From assembly GCA_963765265.1 (NCBI GenBank), contig CAVXVN010000006.1, positions 620,001 through 684,000 of the forward strand: DNA of 64,000 nt, written 5' to 3'. The position numbers and the translations under genes are program-made. This DNA is from Bacillus_BD sp963765265. Its GTDB lineage: Bacteria; Bacillota; Bacilli; Bacillales; Cytobacillaceae. Each line of letters opens with the position of its first letter. Position 1 is the stretch's first letter. A model generated the notes under the pieces. The model searched no databases and was not told the origin of the DNA. It saw only the letters and a program-made list of their open reading frames with translations. This document shows, piece after piece, positions 37,498-46,203 of the stretch.

Positions 37498-38631
37498 ATG
37501 ATTATCGGTGTACCTAAGGAAATTAAAAACAATGAAAACCGTGTTGCTTTAACACCTGCTGGAGTAGATTCTTACGTTCAGGCTGGTCATAAAGTAATAG
37601 TAGAATCCGGGGCTGGAGTTGGAAGTGCATTCCAAAATGAAGAATATGCAAGTGCTGGCGCTGAAATGATCGCTGATGCTGCAGATATTTGGGCACAAGC
37701 TGATATGATCATGAAAGTGAAAGAGCCTCTTGAAAGTGAATACAAATATTTCCGTGATGGATTGATCTTATTTACATACCTTCACTTAGCTGCTGAGCCT
37801 TCATTAACAAAAGCTCTATTGGACAAAGGCGTTATCGGTGTTGCTTATGAAACCGTTCAGGTTGGACATTCATTGCCATTACTTGCTCCTATGAGTGAAG
37901 TTGCTGGACGTATGGCAGCTCAAGTCGGCGCTCACTTCCTACAAAATACGCAAGGCGGAAAAGGAATCCTTCTTGCTGGTGTTCCCGGAGTGGAACGCGG
38001 TAAAGTAGCCATCGTTGGTGGCGGTAACGTAGGTACTAACGCTGCTAAAATGGCTATCGGACTTGGTGCAGATGTAACGATCCTTGATCTTAACGCTGAT
38101 CGACTTCGTCAACTAGATGATATTTTTGGAAATTCAATTAAAACATTAATTTCCAATCCATATAATATTGCGAATGCTGTAAAAGAAGCAGACTTAGTAA
38201 TCGGAGCTGTCTTAATTCCAGGTGCTAAAGCTCCTAAATTAATCACAGAAGAAATGGTTAAATCCATGAAACCAGGTTCTGTTATCGTTGACCCTGCTAT
38301 CGACCAAGGCGGCTCTGTAGAAACCATTGATCATTCAACAACCCATGATGAACCTACATTCATTAAACATGACGTTGTTCACTATGCTGTTGCTAATATG
38401 CCTGGTGCTGTTGCAAGAACTGCCACAATGGCTCTTACAAATGTGACGGTTCCTTATGGTCTACAACTTGCTAATAATGGCGTTGCTAGAGCAATTGTTG
38501 AAAACCCTGCATTAAAGCTTGGTGTAAATACAGCTAATGGCGCAGTTACTTATGAAACTGTAGCAAAAGACCTTGGCTATGAATACGTACCCGTTGAAAA
38601 AGCATTAGAAAATGAATTAGCGGCTATCTAA
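37498..38631 (+). CDS. ald: Alanine dehydrogenase
   Basis: NAD-dependent oxidative deamination of L-alanine to pyruvate, needed for growth on alanine and for normal sporulation in B. subtilis. Begins MIIGVPKEIKNNENRVALTP; substrate and NAD motifs are seen in YLHLAAEPSLTKALL and VAIVGGGNVGTNAAKMAIGLGA. Length 377 is normal. I chose ATG 37498 after AAAGGAGG; the frame extends 45 codons upstream without conservation. Codon use looks more GC-rich and biased than its neighbours, typical of a highly expressed gene. Confidence 0.97.
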   Translation: MIIGVPKEIKNNENRVALTPAGVDSYVQAGHKVIVESGAGVGSAFQNEEYASAGAEMIADAADIWAQADMIMKVKEPLESEYKYFRDGLILFTYLHLAAEPSLTKALLDKGVIGVAYETVQVGHSLPLLAPMSEVAGRMAAQVGAHFLQNTQGGKGILLAGVPGVERGKVAIVGGGNVGTNAAKMAIGLGADVTILDLNADRLRQLDDIFGNSIKTLISNPYNIANAVKEADLVIGAVLIPGAKAPKLITEEMVKSMKPGSVIVDPAIDQGGSVETIDHSTTHDEPTFIKHDVVHYAVANMPGAVARTATMALTNVTVPYGLQLANNGVARAIVENPALKLGVNTANGAVTYETVAKDLGYEYVPVEKALENELAAI

Positions 38632-38649
38632 TTAGTTGCAAATGAATGT

Positions 38650-38686
38650 AATAAATCCCTCGAGTCTTTTACTTGAGGGATTTATT
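38650..38686 (+). terminator. ald terminator
   Basis: AATAAATCCCTC-g-AGT pairs with ACT-t-GAGGGATTTATT, 18 bp after the ald stop. Confidence 0.88.
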
Positions 38687-38713
38687 ATTTACAATTAAAC
38701 AAAGGCCTAAATC

Positions 38714-38904
38714 AAATACGCCTCGGCGTATTTGCGCCCAGATAATACCTTAGCTCGCTCGATAAACTTCCTTTTAAAATCTGTGGCATCCGCCGGAGGC
38801 TTTAACTTCATTCAGTTGGGGTTTGAACCCACGCTGAATTGATAAAAGCTGGCATTCATCTCACCACTTATAGAAGTGGAAAACTTCTGCTGAATGAAGT
38901 TAAA
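38714..38904. repeat. Dispersed structured repeat, copy 2 (full length)
   Basis: The element comprises a hairpin AAATACGCC-tc-GGCGTATTT (38714-38733), a region with gctcgctcgataaacttcc, a GC-rich piece (ggcatccgccggaggc), then 15-bp inverted arms TTTAACTTCATTCAG (38801-38815) and CTGAATGAAGTTAAA (38890-38904). These arms enclose GGGTTTGAACCC and CCACTT-atag-AAGTGG. Copies 1 and 3 have the same orientation. It lies between ald and alr. No coding frame was seen. Confidence 0.9.
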
Positions 38905-39032
38905 TAATATTTTTTTACTCATCCTACTTTCACCAGTGCTGATATGAGTGTAAAATAATTTTCACACGATAAGTCAAAAACATATTTATCCATAACATTC
39001 ACTAACAATGCAAATTCAAAGGTGGGAAAACA

Positions 39033-40178
39033 ATGAATCAATTAAGTTACCGTGACACATGGGCAGAAATATCCTTAGATGCGATTAAATATAATACAAA
39101 ACAATTTAAAGACTTTATTGGTGACTCTGTTCATTTAATGGCTGTTGTTAAAGCAGATGGATACGGCCATGGGTCAGTACAAGTTGCACAAGCTGCCATA
39201 CAAGCTGGAGCTGACTATTTAGCGGTTGCATTATTAGAAGAAGCTCTACAACTAAGAGAAGCGGGTATTACCCATCCGATCCTTGTATTAGGTTATATAC
39301 CCAATCGTTCTATTCAAGATGCAATCAAGTACGATATTGATTTAACCGTCTTTACACAGGAATCTCTTGATGAGATTATTTCCCAATCCATTCTACTTCA
39401 AAAGTCCGTTTCCATTCATATAAAAGTGGATACTGGAATGTCAAGAATAGGTGTACAATCCAAGGAAGAAGCTCTCTCAATCGCAAAAAGAACAAAAGAT
39501 TCTCCTTATGTTGTTCTTAAAGGAATATTTACGCACTTTGCGAACGCAGATAGTGAGGATCCTTCTTATACGTATCTGCAATTTGAACGTTTTACTTCAG
39601 TCATAACCTATTTAAAACAACATCAAATTACGATTCCGCTCAAACATTGCTGTAATAGCGCCGCCACAATGAATTTTCCAAATATGCATTTAGATATGGT
39701 TCGTGTAGGAATCTCCCTCTATGGCCTATATCCTGATGATTCATTAAAAGGGCATTCGATAGCACTACAGCAAGCGATGAGTCTTAAAACCAAAATAGCA
39801 TGGATCAAAAACGTTACAAGTGCCCAACCTATTAGTTATGGTTGTACATATGCCCCAGCTCATGATTCAGTCATTGCAACACTGCCGATTGGGTATGCCG
39901 ATGGACTCTCTCGTCTTCTGTCAAATAAAGGACAATTTTTATTACATGACCAAAAGGTTCCTGTTGTTGGACGAGTATGTATGGATCAATTGATGATCGA
40001 TGTCACAAATGTTCCACAATCCACATTAGGCGATGTGGTAACGATTTTTGGAATTAGTAATTCTTCCTTTCAATCTATTGATGAAATTGCTAAATTAATG
40101 GGTACGATCAATTATGAAGTGGTTTGCTTAATCGGCAAACGTGTACCAAGAGTGTACGATGAGAATCAATCATTTTGA
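39033..40178 (+). CDS. alr: Alanine racemase
   Basis: A PLP enzyme that interconverts L- and D-alanine for peptidoglycan; in some bacilli a spore-associated racemase limits L-alanine germination. The PLP motif MAVVKADGYGHG is near residue 36; VDTGMSRIG and the tyrosine region PIGYADGLSRLL are conserved. Length 381. It stands alone between a repeat and a strong terminator, next to ald. Whether this is the main Alr or a second one cannot be told from the window. Confidence 0.95.
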   Translation: MNQLSYRDTWAEISLDAIKYNTKQFKDFIGDSVHLMAVVKADGYGHGSVQVAQAAIQAGADYLAVALLEEALQLREAGITHPILVLGYIPNRSIQDAIKYDIDLTVFTQESLDEIISQSILLQKSVSIHIKVDTGMSRIGVQSKEEALSIAKRTKDSPYVVLKGIFTHFANADSEDPSYTYLQFERFTSVITYLKQHQITIPLKHCCNSAATMNFPNMHLDMVRVGISLYGLYPDDSLKGHSIALQQAMSLKTKIAWIKNVTSAQPISYGCTYAPAHDSVIATLPIGYADGLSRLLSNKGQFLLHDQKVPVVGRVCMDQLMIDVTNVPQSTLGDVVTIFGISNSSFQSIDEIAKLMGTINYEVVCLIGKRVPRVYDENQSF

Positions 40179-40184
40179 ATATAA

Positions 40185-40229
40185 TAAGGGAGACAAAATA
40201 GATGGATATCGTCCATTTTGTCTCCCTAT
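40185..40229. terminator. Terminator between alr and yrrS
   Basis: GGGAGACAAAAT (40188-40199) pairs with ATTTTGTCTCCC (40215-40226), with a short palindromic centre. It lies between the convergent alr and yrrS genes and probably serves both. Confidence 0.88.
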
Positions 40230-40236
40230 TTGCCTT

Positions 40237-40917
40237 TTATTTAGCCAATTCTTCTACTTGAGTTGGTTTCCAGCCTTTTTCATCAACCCATTCGATATAA
40301 ACTCGATATTCCTGTTGTGTATCCTTTTGTTTTACAGTTCCAACCGATTTATCTGGTCCATTATTTCCCAAAAAAAGTATCGTCATATTACTTGGATCAA
40401 TACCTGTCCCATAAGATATGGCTTGAACCATTTCATCCCAATCTGCACCGCTGTATTCATTAAAATGTTGACCAGTTCGAGAAGTGCCTACAGGCTCCCA
40501 AGCAGGGTTTACAATCGTTTTCTTTACTTCTGGGTCACTCCCACCCTCAGTCACAATTTCTTGGTCTTTAACGTCATCCTTCTCGCTCAGATCTCCATCC
40601 TTATCTATATCTTGATCTATATCTTGATCTATATCTTGATCTTTTTCTTTATTTTTATCTTTAGAAGTTCTAACTTTTTCCTGATTATCCGTATTAGTAT
40701 CTTTTTTCTCTTGACCACTTTGACTTAAAGCACTTGCTCTTTCTGCATCTTCCTTACTTGCAGTCTTATCATCTCCGAAGAAAACATTAACTGTCACAAC
40801 CACAATTAATAATAAGACAATCACAATTAAGGTATTTAAAACAATATTTGTCTTTCTCCTTTTTGCCCTCAATAGTGAACGTGTTTTTTCATTTAGGGAT
40901 TTTTTATCGTTTTCCAA
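40237..40917 (-). CDS. yrrS: YrrS family membrane-anchored protein (DUF1510)
   Basis: A 226-residue protein with a basic N terminus, one transmembrane helix (residues 26-46, IVLNTLIVIVLLLIVVVTV), a low-complexity charged linker and a C-terminal DUF1510 domain (NPAWEPVGTSRTGQHFNEYSGADWDEM pattern). The linker contains a tandem DQDI repeat from a 12-bp DNA repeat near 40603-40642. It follows pbpI, as in B. subtilis; the function is unknown, probably cell-envelope related. Confidence 0.88.
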   Translation of the reverse strand: MENDKKSLNEKTRSLLRAKRRKTNIVLNTLIVIVLLLIVVVTVNVFFGDDKTASKEDAERASALSQSGQEKKDTNTDNQEKVRTSKDKNKEKDQDIDQDIDQDIDKDGDLSEKDDVKDQEIVTEGGSDPEVKKTIVNPAWEPVGTSRTGQHFNEYSGADWDEMVQAISYGTGIDPSNMTILFLGNNGPDKSVGTVKQKDTQQEYRVYIEWVDEKGWKPTQVEELAK

Positions 40918-41098
40918 GCCAATTCTCCTCTCAAAAAATAGCTGTTACAATTGAACAAGATAACCACATAGACGCATGTCCAATATCTGTAACCCAAGAA
41001 CTAATGTCCCCTATAAATAGTCTGAAATCTAAAAACGTCTAAACTATACCATATGATTAGACGAAATAAAAGGTTCAAAGGATTCAATGTTTATTCAT

Positions 41099-42856
41099 TC
41101 ATTGGTTATTTTCATAAATGGCGTTTACCATATCTGCAAAAAGAAGGTTAACACCACCTTCATCTGAGGGGACATCAAGATTAACTACCACAAGAGCATA
41201 TTTCGGACGATTATACGGAAAATATCCAGCAAACCATTTATTATGGAGTTGCTGAGCCCCTAAATACTTTCCAGTCTCTCCAGTCCCAGACTTTCCAGCC
41301 ACTTCATAAGGTAAATTTTGAAACCATTTTCCTGTTCCGTCTTCATTTATGACTACTTCCCTTAACATATTCTGAAGTTTTTTAGCTGTTGATGAGGAAA
41401 TAGTCTCACCATCAAGAGGCTTTTCCTTAAAGGTTAGTAAGGACGTCCCGTTTTTATATTCGATTTCTGAGGCTATTTTTACCATTTTCTTTTTACCTCC
41501 CCTAGCAATAGTTGCCATCATATTGGCAACCGCGAGGGGCGTTGCCCGAACTTCATGCTGACCAATGCCGGTGAGTCCAACAAAATTCTGATCTTTCTTT
41601 GCATCTTCAGATAAAAAAACTCGTCCATTATCTTCATCTGGAATTTGCTTAAAATCATGATAATGATAAATATCACCTTTCCAGCCTGTTGTGCCAATAA
41701 GTGATAGCTTTTTCGCATATTCTTCGAGCAAATTCGAATCAATGTCCTTTAGTTCCTTAGCCAAATTAGCAAACGTATTATTGCAACTCCTAGCAAAGCT
41801 ATCTAAAAAGTTAAGATTTCCATGCTGGTAAGTCAAATCAGGTTCACCATTGATTTTTTGACTGCAATTATATAACCTCTCTGGATCATCAAGATGATTA
41901 TCAATGGCAGCTGCTGCAACAACTGTTTTAAAGATGGACCCTGTGATCTGCTGTTTAAGCATAACATTTTCTATACTGCCATTTTTTTCATTAAATGGAT
42001 CTCCTCGATTGATTCTAGGACGGGAAACCATTGAAAGGACCGAATTGTCATCTAAATCAATCAATACAAGTCCACCATTATGAATGCTATGCTTATCTAC
42101 CAATGTTTCAGCTATTTGCTGTAACTCTGAATCAATGGTAGTCCTAATATTAATTGGATAAAATGGATTAGCTGGCTCGACATATTTAACGTCAATACCA
42201 AATAAAGGACCTCCATTAGCATCCACGTGGTAAACGAGCTTTACTTCACCATCAGGTAATAAAAATTCATCAAAACTTTTCTCCATTCCCGTTAAACCAA
42301 TATAAGTTTCATCATTAATGTTTTTTTCTGGATATCTCGATTTTAACAGTTTGTCGTTTTCACCTGTAATACCAATTAAATGTTCTGCTAAGCTATTTTG
42401 CTTCTTATACTTTTTCTCAACTGCAAACACCCCTGGAATTTGCAGTTCATTCACTTCTTTCATTTGCTGTTTTGTTAATCGTACAGGTTCTGGATTTCCA
42501 AAAGCAAATGGTTTCTTTGCTTGGCTAATAGCATTCTTGAGTGACCAGAATGGGACACCAGTGATATCAGCGACTTTCTGAAAATCCCAATCTGTATGAT
42601 TTAAAAAAGGAAAAAGAACGAGCACAGGGATATTTTGAAAGATTAAAGGGTCTCCGTTACGATCAAGAAAACTTCCTCTGCCGCTATCAATGACGATTTC
42701 CTGCGATCGTTGGGTGACACTTTCCTTTAGTAAATTAATTTGATGTTTGGAAAAGTGCTCTGTTTCAAAGAGCTGCAATTGCATTAATCTTCCCAATAAA
42801 ATGGCAAAGCAAACCATACAACAACAAATCATAATCATGGCTCTTTTTCTCCACAT
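41099..42856 (-). CDS. pbpI: Class B penicillin-binding protein PbpI (PBP4b)
   Basis: A peptidoglycan transpeptidase with an N-terminal membrane anchor (IMICCCMVCFAILLGRLM) and a C-terminal transpeptidase domain. The active-site motifs are SIFK (SxxK), SCN (SxN) and KSGTGE (KTG-like, KSG). Length 585 from ATG 42856. Its ribosome binding site GAGGTG lies inside the arm of a perfect hairpin (42861-42891), so translation may be structure-controlled. It lies downstream of greA and upstream of yrrS. Confidence 0.92.
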   Translation of the reverse strand: MWRKRAMIMICCCMVCFAILLGRLMQLQLFETEHFSKHQINLLKESVTQRSQEIVIDSGRGSFLDRNGDPLIFQNIPVLVLFPFLNHTDWDFQKVADITGVPFWSLKNAISQAKKPFAFGNPEPVRLTKQQMKEVNELQIPGVFAVEKKYKKQNSLAEHLIGITGENDKLLKSRYPEKNINDETYIGLTGMEKSFDEFLLPDGEVKLVYHVDANGGPLFGIDVKYVEPANPFYPINIRTTIDSELQQIAETLVDKHSIHNGGLVLIDLDDNSVLSMVSRPRINRGDPFNEKNGSIENVMLKQQITGSIFKTVVAAAAIDNHLDDPERLYNCSQKINGEPDLTYQHGNLNFLDSFARSCNNTFANLAKELKDIDSNLLEEYAKKLSLIGTTGWKGDIYHYHDFKQIPDEDNGRVFLSEDAKKDQNFVGLTGIGQHEVRATPLAVANMMATIARGGKKKMVKIASEIEYKNGTSLLTFKEKPLDGETISSSTAKKLQNMLREVVINEDGTGKWFQNLPYEVAGKSGTGETGKYLGAQQLHNKWFAGYFPYNRPKYALVVVNLDVPSDEGGVNLLFADMVNAIYENNQ

Positions 42857-42860
42857 AAAT

Positions 42861-42891
42861 AACACCTCGTCAAAAGTGTTGACGAGGTGTT
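42861..42891 (-). promoter_or_regulatory. Hairpin enclosing the pbpI ribosome binding site
   Basis: AACACCTCGTCA (42861-42872) and TGACGAGGTGTT (42880-42891) are perfect 12-bp arms. On the minus strand the second arm contains GAGGTG, 6 bp before the pbpI ATG. There is no T run after it, so an ordinary terminator is less likely. It could limit pbpI translation or act as an RNA thermometer or as the greA transcript end. Confidence 0.7.
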
Positions 42892-42916
42892 ATCATAATA
42901 AACCATTTATTAAAAA

Positions 42917-43393
42917 TTATTTAATCGAAGTTATTTTAACTTTCATTTCTCCACCTGGAGTTTGAACCGTTACTTGATCCCCTATTTTGCGGCCAATTAA
43001 ACTTTTGGCAATTGGTGAGTCATTCGAAATTTTCCCTTCAAATGGATCTGCCTCAGCACTTCCCACAATTGTATATGTTTCTTCATCCCCATTTGGTAGT
43101 TCAATAAAAGTAACAGAATTTCCTAAAGAAACGGTATCACCACTTAACTCCTCTGAACCAATAATCTTTGCGTTACGAATCATATTTTCAATCGTCGTAA
43201 TACGACCTTCCACAAATGCTTGTTCTTCTTTTGCGGAATCATACTCTGAATTTTCTGATAGATCTCCGAAACTGCGTGCAATTTTAATTCGTTCCACAAC
43301 TTCTTTACGTTTAACTGTTTTTAATTGTTCTAATTCTTGTTCGAGTTTCTCTTTTCCTGCTTGTGTCATTGGAAATACTTTTTCTGTTGCCAA
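42917..43393 (-). CDS. greA: Transcription elongation factor GreA
   Basis: Rescues backtracked RNA polymerase by stimulating cleavage. N-terminal coiled coil with the acidic tip in SFGDLSENSEYDSAKEEQAF, then the C-terminal domain (GSAEADPFEGKISNDSPIAKSLIG). I prefer the TTG at 43393 (MATEKVFPMT) because AAGGAG is well spaced from it; an ATG lies two codons upstream. Length 158. Confidence 0.96.
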   Translation of the reverse strand: MATEKVFPMTQAGKEKLEQELEQLKTVKRKEVVERIKIARSFGDLSENSEYDSAKEEQAFVEGRITTIENMIRNAKIIGSEELSGDTVSLGNSVTFIELPNGDEETYTIVGSAEADPFEGKISNDSPIAKSLIGRKIGDQVTVQTPGGEMKVKITSIK

Positions 43394-43593
43394 AACCATT
43401 CACTCCTTCTAGTTTCACAACCCCCATTAGATTGTGTTTTATATAGTATGTAAGCGTAAACCTCTTATATGATTTTATAAAGAAGACTTCCATTAGTGGA
43501 TGCTTTATTAAACACAAAATGTATAACTCCACTCTCCACAAAATAACCTGAATTATCGTCGGAATGTCCTTTTAGGTTAAATAAATATATACA

Positions 43594-43625
43594 TGCGCGT
43601 CCTGATAAGAACGCGCACTTTTTCC
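43594..43625. terminator. Hairpin between yrrO and greA
   Basis: TGCGCGT pairs with ACGCGCA across a 10-base loop and is followed by CTTTTT on the plus strand; the minus-strand side is AT-rich (TGTATATATTTATTT). It lies in the 406-bp gap between yrrO and greA and probably ends yrrO transcription. The udk gene found here in B. subtilis is absent; the gap shows no other gene-like frame. Confidence 0.65.
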
Positions 43626-43805
43626 CTTATCATAATCTCTTGAAATAAAAGGTAACACTTGGATAATACTCAAGCTATTCCATTTTGTCTAGTTAATATT
43701 TCATGTTACAACCTTACATCGATTCATGATTATTATGATATTGTTGCACATAATGGTCATTTGTGCAATATACACATTCCATCAAAATGATTAATCTGTT
43801 TATGA

Positions 43806-45077
43806 TTAGAGCTCTTTACGCATCATATTATTTGGATAAACAGGTCGATCAACCTTAAATTGAACAATTTGAAGCGGATGACGAGCCGCATCCAATTCTT
43901 GACCTTTTTCGTCCCAAATTTTATCAATTATTTGAGTAAAGTTTTCAATTTCAGGTCCAAAAAATTCTACCTCTTGTCCAGGCTTAAAGAAATTACGTTG
44001 TTGCAGCGTGACAATGCTCGTTTCAGGATCATATTGAAGGACTAGTCCAGCAAAGTCAAAACTAGTCTTTTTGCTATGATTTCCAAACATCTGCTCTTTA
44101 TACCCTGGAACACCTTCAAAAAAGGCAGGTGCCGTTTCACGGTTTGCGCACTTATCTAATTCTTCTATCCATTCCTTTTCAATGACAAAGTTTTCTGGAT
44201 CTGAACAATAAGCGTCAATGACTTTTCGATATACTCTGATAACTGTTGAAATATAGTGAATGGACTTCATTCTTCCTTCAACCTTTAAGCTATCAATACC
44301 CATTTCACACATTTTTGGAATGGATTCGATTAACTTTAAGTCTTTGGGACTCATCGCAAACGGAGCATCCGCTTGATTAAATAGGGGCATTTCATTGTTA
44401 TCATTTAATTGATAAAGGTCATAGTCCCAACGGCATGATTGACAGCAGCCTCCACGATTAGAATCCCTAGCAGTCATATGGTTACTTAATGTACAACGGC
44501 CAGAATAAGCGATACACATGGCACCATGGACAAAAATTTCAATTTCGATATCTAATTCTTCTTTCATTTTACGAATCTCTTCAGCGCTTGTTTCACGTGC
44601 AAGAACAACACGTTCAGCACCTTCTTCTTGCCAGAATTGAACCGTTTTCCAATTAGATATCGATTGTTGTGTACTAATGTGAATTTCAATTTCAGGTGCA
44701 ATACGGCGACATGTTTCAATAATTAAAGGGTCTGCAACGATAATACCATGTATCCCAGTATTTTTTAAGCCCAAAATATACTCTTCTAAACCTGCAATGT
44801 TTTCATTATGAGCAATGATATTGGTCGTTACATAAACCCTTGCTCCATATTTTTTTGCGAATTCTACGCCTTCCTTCATTTCCTCAAACGTGAAGTTATC
44901 CGCATTCGAACGAAGACCATATTCCTGTCCACCGATAAATACAGCGTCAGCACCATAATGAACAGCAATTTTTAATTTTTCTAGGTTACCGGCAGGTGCT
45001 AAAAGTTCTGGTTTTTTTACAATTACACGTTTACCGTTCACTATTTGTGAAATCGATTCTTTTACTTTTGACATCAT
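43806..45077 (-). CDS. yrrO: tRNA hydroxylation protein P2, peptidase U32 family (YrrO/TrhP2)
   Basis: A U32-family protein that, with YrrN, forms 5-hydroxyuridine at position 34 of tRNAs using prephenate. It begins (after a basic leader) with KPELLAPAGNLEKLKIAVHYGADAV. The U32 signature appears as EIEIFVHGAMCIAYSGRCTLSNHM, with further cysteines GGCCQSC. Length 423; the C-terminal domain ends VYPNNMMRK. It lies downstream of yrrN. Confidence 0.92.
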   Translation of the reverse strand: MMSKVKESISQIVNGKRVIVKKPELLAPAGNLEKLKIAVHYGADAVFIGGQEYGLRSNADNFTFEEMKEGVEFAKKYGARVYVTTNIIAHNENIAGLEEYILGLKNTGIHGIIVADPLIIETCRRIAPEIEIHISTQQSISNWKTVQFWQEEGAERVVLARETSAEEIRKMKEELDIEIEIFVHGAMCIAYSGRCTLSNHMTARDSNRGGCCQSCRWDYDLYQLNDNNEMPLFNQADAPFAMSPKDLKLIESIPKMCEMGIDSLKVEGRMKSIHYISTVIRVYRKVIDAYCSDPENFVIEKEWIEELDKCANRETAPAFFEGVPGYKEQMFGNHSKKTSFDFAGLVLQYDPETSIVTLQQRNFFKPGQEVEFFGPEIENFTQIIDKIWDEKGQELDAARHPLQIVQFKVDRPVYPNNMMRKEL

Positions 45078-45172
45078 AATCCCCCTTCATGTCATACTGG
45101 ATGTACAAATTCCGGTACTGTAACAGGATGTTGCGTTTTTATCCGAACTTTTCAGTTGGCTAGGAACTCGGG

Positions 45173-45234
45173 GGATTAAGCTGTCTCAGGTGCAAAGGTT
45201 AAAAGACAACCTTCACTCCGAGACAGCTTAATCC
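45173..45234. other. Long hairpin between yrrN and yrrO
   Basis: GGATTAAGCTGTCTC (45173-45187) pairs perfectly with GAGACAGCTTAATCC (45220-45234); inside, AAGGTT pairs with AACCTT. Flanking CTAGG/CCTAG extends the symmetry. It lies in the 191-bp gap separating two genes of one pathway. There is no T run directly after it. It may be an mRNA processing or stability structure or a small palindromic repeat. Confidence 0.7.
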
Positions 45235-45268
45235 TATCATCCCTAGGCAAGCAGCTTACGCTTTTTTA

Positions 45269-46198
45269 TTAATAAACTGATTCTTTGAAGAAGAAGCCCG
45301 TATCAAGTGGTCGATTTGTTGGTTGTATTTCTTCTATCTTCTCCAACAATTCGCCTTTTATATCTTCATATGCATCCGGGTCTTCTACACAAGTATCAAT
45401 CGCTTGACGATATAATTTTGTCACAGCCAAGATGTATTCTGGGCTTTGTAAAATGCCATCAATTTTAAATGAATCAACACCTGCTTCGATCATATCCTGT
45501 AATTCATCAATGACACATATGTCATTTGGACTCATAATATGTGTCCCATTTTCATCTTCAAAGATCGGATATTTATTTTCTCGTTCCTTGTCATGCAAAA
45601 ACATATTTCTTTCCTGTTTATGATCTTCGATTTCCATTACTTTTCCTTGATACTCAAAATAATGGCCAAGTAATGATCGTTTCGATTGGAACATATTCGT
45701 CATACCATGAACTTGAACTTCGATTTCAACTTCAGCATTTTCTTTTATCTCTAGTATGGCATCCTGATTAATTTCACGAGAAAGAACGGCTCTTTTTGCT
45801 CCTTTACGTCCCCAATAGTTAGAAGTGTACCAATTGGTAACAAGTGCTTCAGCGTTCCAATGAAGCCTCATATCTGGTGCAACCTCTCTTGCCGTCATTA
45901 ATACGGACGGATCACCGAAAATGACAGCATCTGCACCAACGCTTTGTAAAAAAAGAATATAATCACCAAGTTCGTCTAATTTATCGTTATGAAACAAAGC
46001 ATTCATCGCAACATATACTTTTTTACCACTTTCATGTGCCAATTGAATAGACTGCTCTACTTGACTACGTGAGAATTCACCCGCTAAACGTAACCCGTAT
46101 CGTTGTTCTCCAATGACAAATGCATCTGCTCCTGCTTCAATTAAAGGTTGAATATCTTTAACAGTAACTGGTGTAACGAGTAATTCTGGTTTTTTCAC
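45269..46198 (-). CDS. yrrN: tRNA hydroxylation protein P1, peptidase U32 family (YrrN/TrhP1)
   Basis: Partner of YrrO in 5-hydroxyuridine formation. I chose the GTG at 46198 (MKKPELLVTP), preceded by GAGGTGA, giving 309 residues like B. subtilis YrrN; the longer frame runs back into yrrM. U32 features: EAGADAFVIGEQRYGLRLAG and VEIEVQVHGMTNMFQSKRSLLGHY, where the usual cysteines of the signature are absent. The ribosome binding site overlaps the yrrM stop, so the two are coupled. Confidence 0.92.
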   Translation of the reverse strand: MKKPELLVTPVTVKDIQPLIEAGADAFVIGEQRYGLRLAGEFSRSQVEQSIQLAHESGKKVYVAMNALFHNDKLDELGDYILFLQSVGADAVIFGDPSVLMTAREVAPDMRLHWNAEALVTNWYTSNYWGRKGAKRAVLSREINQDAILEIKENAEVEIEVQVHGMTNMFQSKRSLLGHYFEYQGKVMEIEDHKQERNMFLHDKERENKYPIFEDENGTHIMSPNDICVIDELQDMIEAGVDSFKIDGILQSPEYILAVTKLYRQAIDTCVEDPDAYEDIKGELLEKIEEIQPTNRPLDTGFFFKESVY

Positions 46199-46203
46199 AA
46201 TCT

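Noticed and set aside
43311..43541. 76-codon minus-strand frame over the greA start
   Set aside because: A shadow frame of greA and its leader with no similarity to known proteins.
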